Of a stretch of 28,030 bases of DNA, positions 6,682 to 13,688 are shown piece after piece. The notes under the pieces were generated by a model, which made no database searches, had not been told where the DNA came from, and saw only the letters and a list, made by a program, of their open reading frames with translations. The stretch is from a virus, in IMG/VR virus record IMGVR_UViG_3300042691_025327, positions 1-28,030 of that record, one strand, 5' to 3'. Made by a program: the position numbers and the translations under genes. How positions within the stretch are numbered: the first letter of the stretch is position 1; every line of letters begins with the position of its first letter.

Positions 6682-7463
6682 GAGTAACTGTTATTTACGA
6701 TGATCATTATATTTCTGTAGATGGTCAAGGAATTCATTTTGTTGATAATTGGCCATTTGATGAAGAAAATATTCATGCTATTCAATGGTATGCTGATCAT
6801 GGTGAATTGGAGTACAAAGACACTTCTCCAAATTTAGAATTTACCGATTATCCAATTATTGCAAAATACATAAGTCACTTTACTAAAGAAAAAGAACGTA
6901 TTGAAGAAGAAAGAAGAAGAATTGAGGAAGAAGAGCGTAAAAGGCATGAAATGTGGCAGTTAGCAATGCAAGAACTGCAAAAAGAATTGAATGAAACCAA
7001 AATGAATTATGAAAATACTATCCGAAATTTTGAGGAAGTCAAAACTAATTTGGATATTATGAGTAAGAGTTACATGGAAACTCAAGAGCAGTTGTCAATT
7101 GCAAATCAAGTTAATTATGAAATTCAAAAGATTAATGAACAAATAAGTTATGTTAATCCAGACACTGAAATTATGAATATAATTCAACCAAATGTTATTG
7201 ATAATATTGCTGAGTTCAGTGATGGTGTTGATATGTCCTTATTTGAAGATGATGAATCTATTATACAACAATTGGAAGAACTTCAATCTTTAGAAACTGA
7301 AAGAACTGAATTTGATGTAAAAGCATTTGAAGAGAATTTTGATATTGATCTATTGGATGAAGTTAATCTTGCCAATCCTCAAGAAAACGATGGTGAGGAG
7401 GATTATATTCTTTCTATCGAATCTTTATTAGATGAACTTGATTTAGAAGAAGAAACCAATTAA
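6678..7463 (+). CDS. Fibre-assembly-like head domain fused to coiled coil and acidic tail
   Basis: 261 residues in three parts. Residues 1-65 (VTVIYDDHYISVDGQGIHF, HAIQWYADHGELEY, NLEFTDY) match the pattern of a small domain encoded downstream of tail-fibre genes in many phages, often as an assembly or chaperone protein. Residues about 70-150 form a Glu/Lys/Arg-rich coiled coil (EKERIEEERRRIEEEERKRH). The remainder is highly acidic (DLLDEVNLANPQENDGEEDY). The position behind two adhesins supports a fibre trimerisation or attachment role. It could instead be a virion protein. The ATGA overlap couples it to the previous gene. Confidence 0.82.
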   Translation: MRVTVIYDDHYISVDGQGIHFVDNWPFDEENIHAIQWYADHGELEYKDTSPNLEFTDYPIIAKYISHFTKEKERIEEERRRIEEEERKRHEMWQLAMQELQKELNETKMNYENTIRNFEEVKTNLDIMSKSYMETQEQLSIANQVNYEIQKINEQISYVNPDTEIMNIIQPNVIDNIAEFSDGVDMSLFEDDESIIQQLEELQSLETERTEFDVKAFEENFDIDLLDEVNLANPQENDGEEDYILSIESLLDELDLEEETN

Positions 7464-7483
7464 AGTAAAAAATATATGTTGTT

Positions 7484-8689
7484 ATGATTAAAGAATTAAC
7501 TGAAAATAACTACTTAGTAGTTCCTAGTTTCGTAATTAAAGAAAAAGCAAATCAATTAGCAAACGATTTTAAAAACTATTCCGAAAAAAATAATCTTTTA
7601 GGTGATAGTCAAGTACAAAATTCATACTCAAAATATGATTATATTTCATTCCTAGAACTTTTGTGTGAAAAAACACCAGAAGTTTCTAGGATTATTGGTG
7701 AAACGGTTCTTCCGACATATTCTTATGCACGAATTTATAAGAATGGAAATACCTTACCACATCATGTAGATAGAAAGGCATGTGAAATTTCTATTACTGT
7801 TAATTTAGATTGTGACATTCCTTGGGATATTTGGATCGTCACTCCATCAGGAGAAAAAAGGTCTGTAACTCTTCTTCCTGGTGATGCTATGATTTATTTG
7901 GGGTGTGCTGCAACTCATTGGAGGGAAGAATACTCTGGTAATTATTGCTCACAAGTATTTTTACACTATGTAAGAAGTCGTGGTCCTTACTCAAATGTGT
8001 ATTTTGATAAGAAGGAATATAAAGAAAATAACGACATCTTGGAAGAAACCATTGAAGAAAAAGTTTCTTCTCCTACATTGATTGTAAAAGAACCACAAAA
8101 AGATGAAGCGGTTATTATTCATAACAGTAAAACACCATTAGATGAATACATTAAGATTTTTTATAATGTAATTCCTAATGATACTTGCGATCTAATTCTT
8201 AATGAATATGTTTCATCTAATGACTGGACTGAAAGTAGAACTGGTGATGGGAATGTTAACAAGCACATTAGAAATTGTGATATTATAAGTATTTCTCAAG
8301 CAAATGTTATTAATAAAAATCCAGAAACAAGACAAAAAATAGATCATTTACTTTTTAGTGCATCTGGTGAAGCACTAAAAAGATACATTGAATTAATTCC
8401 AATGTGTGAAGTTAATACTGATAGTGGGTATGATCTATTAAGATATAATGAAGGTGGATATTATTCACTACATACAGATTCTTTCAAAGATATTCCTCGT
8501 TCTGTGTCATGTTCATTTAATTTAAATGATGACTATGAAGGTGGAGAATTTGCTTTCTTCAATAAAGAATATGTCATCCGAGCACCTAAAGGTTCTGCAA
8601 TAGTATTTCCATCGAATTTTATGTATCCTCATGAAATTATGGAAGTTAAAAAAGGATCTAGATATTCTATAGTTACTTGGTTTATTTGA
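7484..8689 (+). CDS. Two-domain 2-oxoglutarate/Fe(II) oxygenase
   Basis: 401 residues with two jelly-roll oxygenase domains in tandem. The N-terminal domain has HHVDRKACEISITVNL (His94, Asp96) and distal His145 in CAATHWRE. The C-terminal prolyl-4-hydroxylase-like domain has YSLHTDSF (His330, Asp332), YEGGEFAFF, distal His383 in YPHEIM and Arg393, the likely 2-oxoglutarate contact. A charged linker (about 178-215) joins them. Such enzymes hydroxylate proteins, sugars or small molecules and are common in T4-like cyanophages with unknown substrates. Both domains keep their iron ligands, so both could be active. The next oxygenase overlaps it by TGATG. Confidence 0.9.
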   Translation: MIKELTENNYLVVPSFVIKEKANQLANDFKNYSEKNNLLGDSQVQNSYSKYDYISFLELLCEKTPEVSRIIGETVLPTYSYARIYKNGNTLPHHVDRKACEISITVNLDCDIPWDIWIVTPSGEKRSVTLLPGDAMIYLGCAATHWREEYSGNYCSQVFLHYVRSRGPYSNVYFDKKEYKENNDILEETIEEKVSSPTLIVKEPQKDEAVIIHNSKTPLDEYIKIFYNVIPNDTCDLILNEYVSSNDWTESRTGDGNVNKHIRNCDIISISQANVINKNPETRQKIDHLLFSASGEALKRYIELIPMCEVNTDSGYDLLRYNEGGYYSLHTDSFKDIPRSVSCSFNLNDDYEGGEFAFFNKEYVIRAPKGSAIVFPSNFMYPHEIMEVKKGSRYSIVTWFI

Positions 8690-9267
8690 TGCAGGAAGAA
8701 TATCAAGATTTTATTGGGATATACCGTAATGTAATTCCTAAGGAAGAATGTGTAGAGTTTGTATCAACTATAGAAAATTATTTTCAGAATGCAGATCAAA
8801 CTACTATTCTTCCTGGTGTAACTCAATTTCAAAATACTGAATTGGGTAGAAATGATTACTCTACCAATGGATTTGTAAATCTTCCTTACGAATCGATGGC
8901 AATTCAAAATAAATTGAATGAATGTATGTTTAAATACGCTCACAAGTATTTTATTGTTAAACAGTTGACTGCTTCTTCAAAAGAGGTTAAAATACAAAAA
9001 ACACCCCCTAGAGGTGGTTACCATCAATGGCATTGTGAGCAATGTAATATTGAAACTTCAACTAGAGTTTTAGGATGGATGGTTTATCTTAATGATATTC
9101 CAGATGGAGAGGGTGAAACTGAATTCATATGGCAAAAATTAAGAGTAAAACCAGAAGCAGGTAAGTTTTTAATTTGGCCTGCTTCCTTTACTCACACCCA
9201 TAGGGGAAATCCTGTTTATTCTTGTAGTAAATATATTGCTACAGGTTGGTATACATTGGATACTTAA
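8689..9267 (+). CDS. 2OG/Fe(II) oxygenase with HxE iron-ligand variant
   Basis: The ATG overlaps the preceding stop (TGATG), giving 192 residues; TTG 8677 is a less likely start. The prolyl-4-hydroxylase-like fold is shown by GYHQWHCE (His115, Glu117), the strand MVYLNDIPDGEGETEFI, then LIWPASFTHTHRGNP (distal His169 or 171) and KYIATGWY (Lys181, possible 2-oxoglutarate contact). Glu takes the place of the usual Asp, a substitution known in active members such as AsnO. It pairs with the two-domain oxygenase before it. Substrate unknown; the adjacent fibre genes are one possibility. Confidence 0.88.
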   Translation: MQEEYQDFIGIYRNVIPKEECVEFVSTIENYFQNADQTTILPGVTQFQNTELGRNDYSTNGFVNLPYESMAIQNKLNECMFKYAHKYFIVKQLTASSKEVKIQKTPPRGGYHQWHCEQCNIETSTRVLGWMVYLNDIPDGEGETEFIWQKLRVKPEAGKFLIWPASFTHTHRGNPVYSCSKYIATGWYTLDT

Positions 9268-9296
9268 TTATATTCTAACATTGGATTGAAAATTAA

Positions 9297-9518
9297 ATGG
9301 CACTATCTAAATCGGTTGAAGAATCTTTAAAAGAAGCAGAAGCATCTCTTCGTAATGCTCTTTCTTATGCTGCTCGTCAAGAAAAACCATTCATTGGTAA
9401 ACATATTGCAGATATGATTTTAGAAATTGATAATCTCATTAAAACTGATGAACTTATTGATAAACTTGAAAATCGTATGAACGGTGATAGTGGTAAATGG
9501 GGACCTTTTGGTGAGTAA
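9297..9518 (+). CDS. Small helical protein, 73 aa, next to radical SAM gene
   Basis: The sequence is almost entirely amphipathic helix (SVEESLKEAEASLRNALSYA, then LIKTDELIDKLENRMN) with a Gly-rich end, GDSGKWGPFGE. It ends two bases before the radical SAM start. It resembles a small protein I associate with T4-like cyanophages in general, which argues against a dedicated peptide substrate, but the position and the glycine-rich tail keep that possibility open. Confidence 0.75.
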   Translation: MALSKSVEESLKEAEASLRNALSYAARQEKPFIGKHIADMILEIDNLIKTDELIDKLENRMNGDSGKWGPFGE

Positions 9519-9520
9519 AT

Positions 9521-10807
9521 ATGAATAAAAAACCTTTATGCATAATGCCATGGACATATCTAGAAATATTAACTACTGGTGATGTTACGCCATGCTGTGC
9601 TAGTTATTATTTGTATGGAAATGTAAAGGAAAAAAGTATAGAGGAAATATGGAATGATGATCCAATAAAAAAACTTCGTCTTGACATGTTCAGTGATAAA
9701 CTTCCTGAAGCATGTCATACTTGTAGAGAAATAGAAGAAACTGGTAGTGAATGTAGTTTAAGGATTATTAACAATGATAAGTTTAAATCTACTTTCGATG
9801 ACATAGAACAAATTACAAATCCTGATGGTTCTATTTCTCAACTTAAATTTAGGGGTTGGGACTTTAAATTAAAAAATAAATGCAACTTTAAGTGTAGAAC
9901 ATGCACTCCTTGGGAGAGTGAATTAATTGCAAAAGAAAATAAAGAAATTGTAGATCATAAGAGTAATTTAAGTTCGGTTAAAGGATCTTTTGATACTGAT
10001 GATGTTCCAACATTAGAAAATACTTGCCAATCAGTAACTGATGATTTTGATTTTCGTCAATTTGCATTAGATCAAATTGATAATTTAGAAATGATTGAAT
10101 TTGCTGGTGGTGAAACATTAATCATGGATGAACATTATGAATTGTTAGACATATTATTGAAAAATAATAAGACTGATATACATCTCTCTTATAACACTAA
10201 TATGTCTATCATGAAGTATAAGTCTTATCATATACTAGACTATTGGCGTAAATGGAACCCAGATAAATTAACTGTTATTGCTAGTATTGATGAAATCGGT
10301 GAACGTGCTGAACACATTAGAAAAGGGACTGTTTGGAAAGTAGTAGAAAAAAATTTAAAGACAATAGTTTCTGAAGGTTTCAACAGAAGAACAAATGATG
10401 TTATAGGATGTCATAATGTCTTTAGATTACCTGAAATAATAACTTATTTGACAGAAATTGATTACATTTCACCAAAATTTGATTGTTTAAATTTTGATTT
10501 GTCAGTTGAAATTTCTAACTATGATTTAAGAGCATTGTCTGATGAGTTTAAAAGTGATATAATTATTAAGTTAAACAATTTTATAGAAATTTATAACAAA
10601 AAATATAATACGGACATTTCTGCTAAATTTATCCATGTGATTGAAACTTTAAAAGAACCCCATCATATCAAATATGCAATGAGATATTTTAAAGAAACTA
10701 TCAAAAGAGATAAATTTAGAAATGAAAACACTTTTGAAGTAATTCCAGAAATGAAAGATATTAAAAAAAGTATTAAAAAGTATCTGAAAGAAAATTCTGT
10801 AAAGTAA
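9521..10807 (+). CDS. Radical SAM protein with N-terminal SPASM/twitch-like Cys region
   Basis: 428 residues. The N-terminus has CIMPWTYLEILTTGDVTPCC (Cys7, 25, 26) and then ACHTCRE (Cys65, 68), the pattern of a SPASM or twitch auxiliary Fe-S region placed ahead of the core. The radical SAM motif is NKCNFKCRTCTPW (Cys121, 125, 128), followed by FAGGETLIM (GGE at 196-198), which contacts SAM in this superfamily. Relatives with this order are usually called twitch-domain radical SAM proteins and have unknown substrates. The neighbours are two oxygenase genes and a small helical protein, all tightly spaced. Peptide or sugar modification is inferred, not shown. Confidence 0.9.
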   Translation: MNKKPLCIMPWTYLEILTTGDVTPCCASYYLYGNVKEKSIEEIWNDDPIKKLRLDMFSDKLPEACHTCREIEETGSECSLRIINNDKFKSTFDDIEQITNPDGSISQLKFRGWDFKLKNKCNFKCRTCTPWESELIAKENKEIVDHKSNLSSVKGSFDTDDVPTLENTCQSVTDDFDFRQFALDQIDNLEMIEFAGGETLIMDEHYELLDILLKNNKTDIHLSYNTNMSIMKYKSYHILDYWRKWNPDKLTVIASIDEIGERAEHIRKGTVWKVVEKNLKTIVSEGFNRRTNDVIGCHNVFRLPEIITYLTEIDYISPKFDCLNFDLSVEISNYDLRALSDEFKSDIIIKLNNFIEIYNKKYNTDISAKFIHVIETLKEPHHIKYAMRYFKETIKRDKFRNENTFEVIPEMKDIKKSIKKYLKENSVK

Positions 10808-10860
10808 TATTGCAGAAATCCGAATAAAACATTAAGAATTTAATAATTAAATTGATATCC

Positions 10861-10869
10861 TGTTAGAAT
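10861..10869 (+). promoter_or_regulatory. Extended -10 promoter candidate (TGTTAGAAT)
   Basis: TG-T-TAGAAT lies about 26 bases before the start at 10895, in the 87-base gap after the radical SAM gene. No good -35 is seen at 17 bases (TAATAA), but an extended -10 can work without one. A shift to a different gene set downstream supports a new transcription start. Confidence 0.4.
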
Positions 10870-10894
10870 ATCCTCACAAATTCACGAGGCGCTT

Positions 10895-11101
10895 ATGTCC
10901 CTTCCTTCCAATCGAACAAAAGAACTCACCAATGATGAGTGGAATGAATTAGTTGCACTGAAGGATGCAATTAATAGTAATCCAGCATCAGTTCATCCTG
11001 AAAAGATGGAGTTGTTTACTGAATTACTTGTTCGGTCACTTGATGGGAAGTGTGATCCTCCGACGCCAAAAAATTGGAGAGGTGGATCTTTATCTGAATA
11101 A
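10895..11101 (+). CDS. Small hypothetical protein, 68 aa
   Basis: Begins MSLPSNRTKELTNDEWNELV, is helical in the middle (KMELFTELLVRSL) and ends with a Pro/Gly-rich segment (CDPPTPKNWRGGSLSE). A GAGG ribosome site lies about 9 bases before the ATG and a candidate promoter upstream. No family name known. Confidence 0.72.
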   Translation: MSLPSNRTKELTNDEWNELVALKDAINSNPASVHPEKMELFTELLVRSLDGKCDPPTPKNWRGGSLSE

Positions 11102-11135
11102 TTTAATACATAATAGTATTAGCACCTTAAGATAA

Positions 11136-11558
11136 ATGGACGAAAATTATTATTCACTGTTTCCAGAAAAAAGAGTTTTAGAATTACAAAGAATTCAAAA
11201 TATCATTGATAATACTCAGAAATTATGTGATCATTTGAATAAGGATTATTGTAATGAAACTCTAAGAATAAGTTCAAGATTAATTAGTTCTGGTGTTGAT
11301 ATTGAAAAAAATGAAACAATTATTGAAAATATAAATTCTGGAAACTTTCCAAAGTTCAGATATGAGGAAGGAAAAAAATATTATAAAGTAATACAAGATA
11401 TTTCCACTGATAAAACACAGACCTATTGTTTTATTGATATGGAAACTGGAGAACTTTATAAACCAGCAACTTCATCCTCCCCTTATAAAAATAAAGTTTA
11501 TGATTTAGAAGAAACTATTTCACTTGCAGATTGGAGAGGGAATTATTTTAAATCATAA
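11136..11558 (+). CDS. Hypothetical protein, paralogue of the gene at 14843
   Basis: 140 residues, with helices in the N-terminal half. The C-terminal half reads FRYEEGKKYYKVIQ, TYCFIDMETGELYKPA and ADWRGNYFKS. The same pattern recurs in the gene at 14843 (GRKYHKVIM, VHCFIDKKTGEVYKSA, ADWAGGYLYK), so the two are diverged paralogues with a shared C-terminal beta-rich domain. It is more AT-rich than the copy at 14843. I recognise the domain as frequent in cyanophages but know no function. Confidence 0.82.
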   Translation: MDENYYSLFPEKRVLELQRIQNIIDNTQKLCDHLNKDYCNETLRISSRLISSGVDIEKNETIIENINSGNFPKFRYEEGKKYYKVIQDISTDKTQTYCFIDMETGELYKPATSSSPYKNKVYDLEETISLADWRGNYFKS

Positions 11559-11584
11559 CGTGTACCAGTTGCTTAACTGTCCAC

Positions 11585-11607
11585 TGCCTCTTGACGGGGC
11601 ATTTTTT
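11585..11607 (+). terminator. Rho-independent terminator
   Basis: The stem TGCCTC / GGGGCA (one G-T wobble) with loop TTGAC is followed by six T residues. It lies 27 bases after the stop of the gene at 11136. The loop also contributes the -35 box of the promoter described next. Confidence 0.62.
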
Positions 11608-11619
11608 ATGCGTTATATT
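11591..11619 (+). promoter_or_regulatory. Sigma-70 promoter nested in the terminator
   Basis: The -35 is TTGACG (11591-11596, five of six to consensus) and the -10 is TATATT (11614-11619), separated by exactly 17 bases. This is the best-formed bacterial-type promoter in the window. The -35 begins in the terminator loop. A GGAGG ribosome site follows at 11622, then the start at 11643. Confidence 0.65.
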
Positions 11620-11642
11620 ATGGAGGTAAATCAAACACAGAC

Positions 11643-11942
11643 ATGATTTCCCTTCCAAACTTCTCTGAGTATGCTGAAAGCGTTAATTCTGATGAAGAAT
11701 TAAACGAGACTAACTACTGCGATCAGAAAGCAGTTACAATGGAATTTACTTTTGAAGAGCATGATCTTTTGAATGATATTTTAAATCATTCTCTTGAAAC
11801 AATTGATTTTGCTATTGGGTCTACTTTGATTTTTGATGCTTATGAACTTGATAAAGCGTCAGAAATTCGTAAGCGTTATGAAATGCTTGAGGGAATGAAA
11901 AAACGCTCATATGAACTTTGGTCAAAACGATTTGGTAACTGA
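11643..11942 (+). CDS. Small hypothetical protein, 99 aa
   Basis: Acidic N-terminal half (SDEELNETNYCD), followed by helical FTFEEHDLLNDILNHSLETI and KASEIRKRYEMLEGMKKRSY. It is the first gene after the nested terminator-promoter, so probably leads a cassette that continues into the small membrane proteins. No family recognised. Confidence 0.7.
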   Translation: MISLPNFSEYAESVNSDEELNETNYCDQKAVTMEFTFEEHDLLNDILNHSLETIDFAIGSTLIFDAYELDKASEIRKRYEMLEGMKKRSYELWSKRFGN

Positions 11943-11944
11943 TT

Positions 11945-12070
11945 ATGATTACAACTATTATGGCAGCGTTTGCCTTTGGTTATTGTGTTGCTGATATTGT
12001 TATCTGCATCAATAACAAAAAACGCGACAAAGAACTTTTGGAACAAATTCTTGGAGAATCTAAACGATGA
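11945..12070 (+). CDS. Very small membrane protein, 41 aa
   Basis: Starts two bases after the previous stop and ends in an ATGA overlap. A hydrophobic stretch at about residues 2-22 (ITTIMAAFAFGYCVADIVICI) is followed by a charged tail (NNKKRDKELLEQILGESKR). A single-pass protein with a cytoplasmic tail is likely. Found by reading the gap between neighbours. Confidence 0.6.
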   Translation: MITTIMAAFAFGYCVADIVICINNKKRDKELLEQILGESKR

Positions 12071-12255
12071 AAACTTCTACTGCTCTTGGTGCTGCCTTTT
12101 TTCTAATTGTTCTTGCAACTGCTGGTCTCTTCTTTGAAGCATGGTTGCTTGGTCTCATTCTGTCTTGGTTTGGTGTATCCCTTTCCTTCTGGCAGAACTT
12201 TGCTATCATCTTCCTTGCTAACGCTATCTTTAAAACTAACGTATCTTCTAAATGA
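12067..12255 (+). CDS. Small two-TM membrane protein, 62 aa
   Basis: Two hydrophobic segments are visible: about 6-36 (one long or two short helices, ALGAAFFLIVLATAGLFFEA onward) and about 42-56 (FWQNFAIIFLANAIF). It overlaps both neighbours by ATGA. No family recognised; it belongs to the envelope-protein run. Confidence 0.65.
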   Translation: MKTSTALGAAFFLIVLATAGLFFEAWLLGLILSWFGVSLSFWQNFAIIFLANAIFKTNVSSK

Positions 12256-12443
12256 AAAACGGATACACTCTCGTTGAACTGATGATTGTTGTTGCTATTG
12301 CTGGTATTGGATGTGCTATTTTGTTTGGCATTGCTACTGGCAATTCTGTAGTCCCAGGAAAACAAGCGTGTTTGAATGCTGGTGGAAAATGGTCTGAAGG
12401 TATTCAATACGGTCGTATTACTCAACTTTGTACTTATAATTGA
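12252..12443 (+). CDS. Prepilin-like small protein with type IV pilin N-terminus
   Basis: 63 residues. The N-terminus MKNGYTLVELMIVVAIAGI has the features of a class III prepilin: a short basic leader ending in Gly4, a bulky first mature residue, TLVEL with Glu at mature position 5, and a hydrophobic helix of about 20 residues. Such signals are cut and N-methylated by PilD-type peptidases. The mature domain is only about 40 residues and ends with two Cys (KQACLNAGGKWSEGI and LCTYN) that could form a disulfide loop as in many pilins. It overlaps the previous gene by ATGA. Much shorter than ordinary pilins (about 150), so a minor-pilin mimic or inhibitor is plausible. A fortuitous TM resemblance cannot be excluded. 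Confidence 0.72.
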   Translation: MKNGYTLVELMIVVAIAGIGCAILFGIATGNSVVPGKQACLNAGGKWSEGIQYGRITQLCTYN

Positions 12444-12444
12444 T

Positions 12445-12762
12445 ATGAAACCTATTCTTGCTATTGTCGGCGGTGTCGTTGGTGTTGGTGCCCTTGCCTG
12501 GGGCCTTACCTATCACGAACTGATTTTTACGTCATTCTTTGCTCCTAAGTTTGAGAATGTTCGTAGGAACACTTTTGAACAGTCAAAGTCCTTCCGAACT
12601 GGTGCTGTTCAAGAACTGCAAAATATGCAGTTTGAATACATCAAAGCATCACCTGAACATAAGAAAGCACTTGCAGATATTATTCGGCATCGTGCTGTAG
12701 AAGTTCCTGCCGATGCTATGCCTTCTGACCTCCAATCCTTTATCTCTAATCTTCCTCAATGA
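12445..12762 (+). CDS. N-terminally anchored hypothetical protein, 105 aa
   Basis: ATG 12445 is chosen because it lies two bases after the prepilin-like stop; the open frame continues upstream but would overlap that gene. Residues about 3-21 (PILAIVGGVVGVGALAWGL) form a TM helix or uncleaved signal. The rest is helical and ends SDLQSFISNLPQ. It overlaps the lipoprotein gene by ATGA. No function known. Confidence 0.72.
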   Translation: MKPILAIVGGVVGVGALAWGLTYHELIFTSFFAPKFENVRRNTFEQSKSFRTGAVQELQNMQFEYIKASPEHKKALADIIRHRAVEVPADAMPSDLQSFISNLPQ

Positions 12763-13244
12763 AAACCATCGTTTCTGTTGCTGCACTTGCTGTTCTTGGT
12801 CTTACTCTGACTGGTTGTGAAATTGAACAAAATTCTGATGATACTCAGCGTTCCCAACAAGAGCGAATTCTGAAGGAAGGTACTGCTCAAAGTGGTATGC
12901 CTGCCATCAAGAACTTCCGTGAACGTAAGTTGCTGAAGCAGATTATTGAAATGCGTGACCAAGATGGTCTGGTGACTTATACTTATACTGTTCCTGAAAC
13001 TACTGGTCGTCCTGTGTTTCTGTGTAATTCTATTGGGTATGGTCTTCCTGCTGCCACTCAATACACTAATCCAGAGAAGTATGAATACACTGGCACAACT
13101 CTTCCACAGGCAGATCCTAATGGTCTCTTCTCTCCTGACAGTGCCGAAGGTACTTGGGTGATGTGTTCTGATCCTGATGGTAGTGGCAAAACCCGTCCTG
13201 TTTATGTTGAACCTCGCATTATTGTTTCACCTTTCAAACTTTGA
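12759..13244 (+). CDS. Putative lipoprotein, 161 aa
   Basis: The signal peptide KTIVSVAALAVLGLTLTGC ends in a lipobox (LTGC, Cys20), so export and lipid attachment by Lgt/Lsp are predicted. The mature part begins with a charged stretch (DDTQRSQQERILKEG) and has a folded-looking domain with several Gly/Pro turns and three further Cys. It sits in a run of membrane proteins. Possible roles include superinfection exclusion, or outer-membrane disruption at lysis as a spanin partner, but nothing in the sequence decides. Confidence 0.8.
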   Translation: MKTIVSVAALAVLGLTLTGCEIEQNSDDTQRSQQERILKEGTAQSGMPAIKNFRERKLLKQIIEMRDQDGLVTYTYTVPETTGRPVFLCNSIGYGLPAATQYTNPEKYEYTGTTLPQADPNGLFSPDSAEGTWVMCSDPDGSGKTRPVYVEPRIIVSPFKL

Positions 13245-13246
13245 TT

Positions 13247-13669
13247 ATGACTAAAGTAGTATATAACGCCAAATACGGTGGGTTCAGTCTGTCCCGTGAG
13301 GCGTGTCAACGTTACTGGGAACTTAAAGGTCAACAAGTTTGGATTGAAGATGGTGACTTCCTGGATATGTTCACTGTTTGGTTGGTTCCGCCTGAAGAAC
13401 GAGTAGTCAAATCAGAAAACTGGTATGATATTCCTACAGATGAACGTATTGCTTACAACCGAAAGTATAACGAACAAACTTGGTATGACCGTAATGTTTC
13501 CCGTCACGACCCTATTCTTGTTCAAGTTGTAGAAGAACTGGGTGAGAAAGCAGACGGAATGTGTGCTAAACTTGCTATTGCTGAGGTCTCTGGTCCTTAT
13601 CGTATTGATGAATATGATGGATATGAGACTGTCAAACAACCTGATGGTTACGATTGGATTACTCCCTGA
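13247..13669 (+). CDS. Conserved-type phage hypothetical protein, 140 aa
   Basis: ATG 13247 is preferred to an upstream TTG because it follows the lipoprotein stop by two bases. It begins TKVVYNAKYGGFSLSREAC and has RHDPILVQVVEELGEKADG, then AIAEVSGPYRIDEYDGYE. I recognise this as a widespread phage protein whose biochemical role is not known to me. It is compact, soluble-looking and acidic. Local G+C is the highest sampled here (31 of 60 bases at 13261). Confidence 0.82.
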   Translation: MTKVVYNAKYGGFSLSREACQRYWELKGQQVWIEDGDFLDMFTVWLVPPEERVVKSENWYDIPTDERIAYNRKYNEQTWYDRNVSRHDPILVQVVEELGEKADGMCAKLAIAEVSGPYRIDEYDGYETVKQPDGYDWITP

Positions 13670-13688
13670 ACTTTATTTGAGGTAAATT

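Noticed and set aside
12060-12425. Minus-strand open frame of 121 codons
   Set aside because: It runs antisense to three coupled plus-strand membrane genes with clear TM/prepilin signals. Its translation is Ser/Thr/Asn-rich without any domain pattern.
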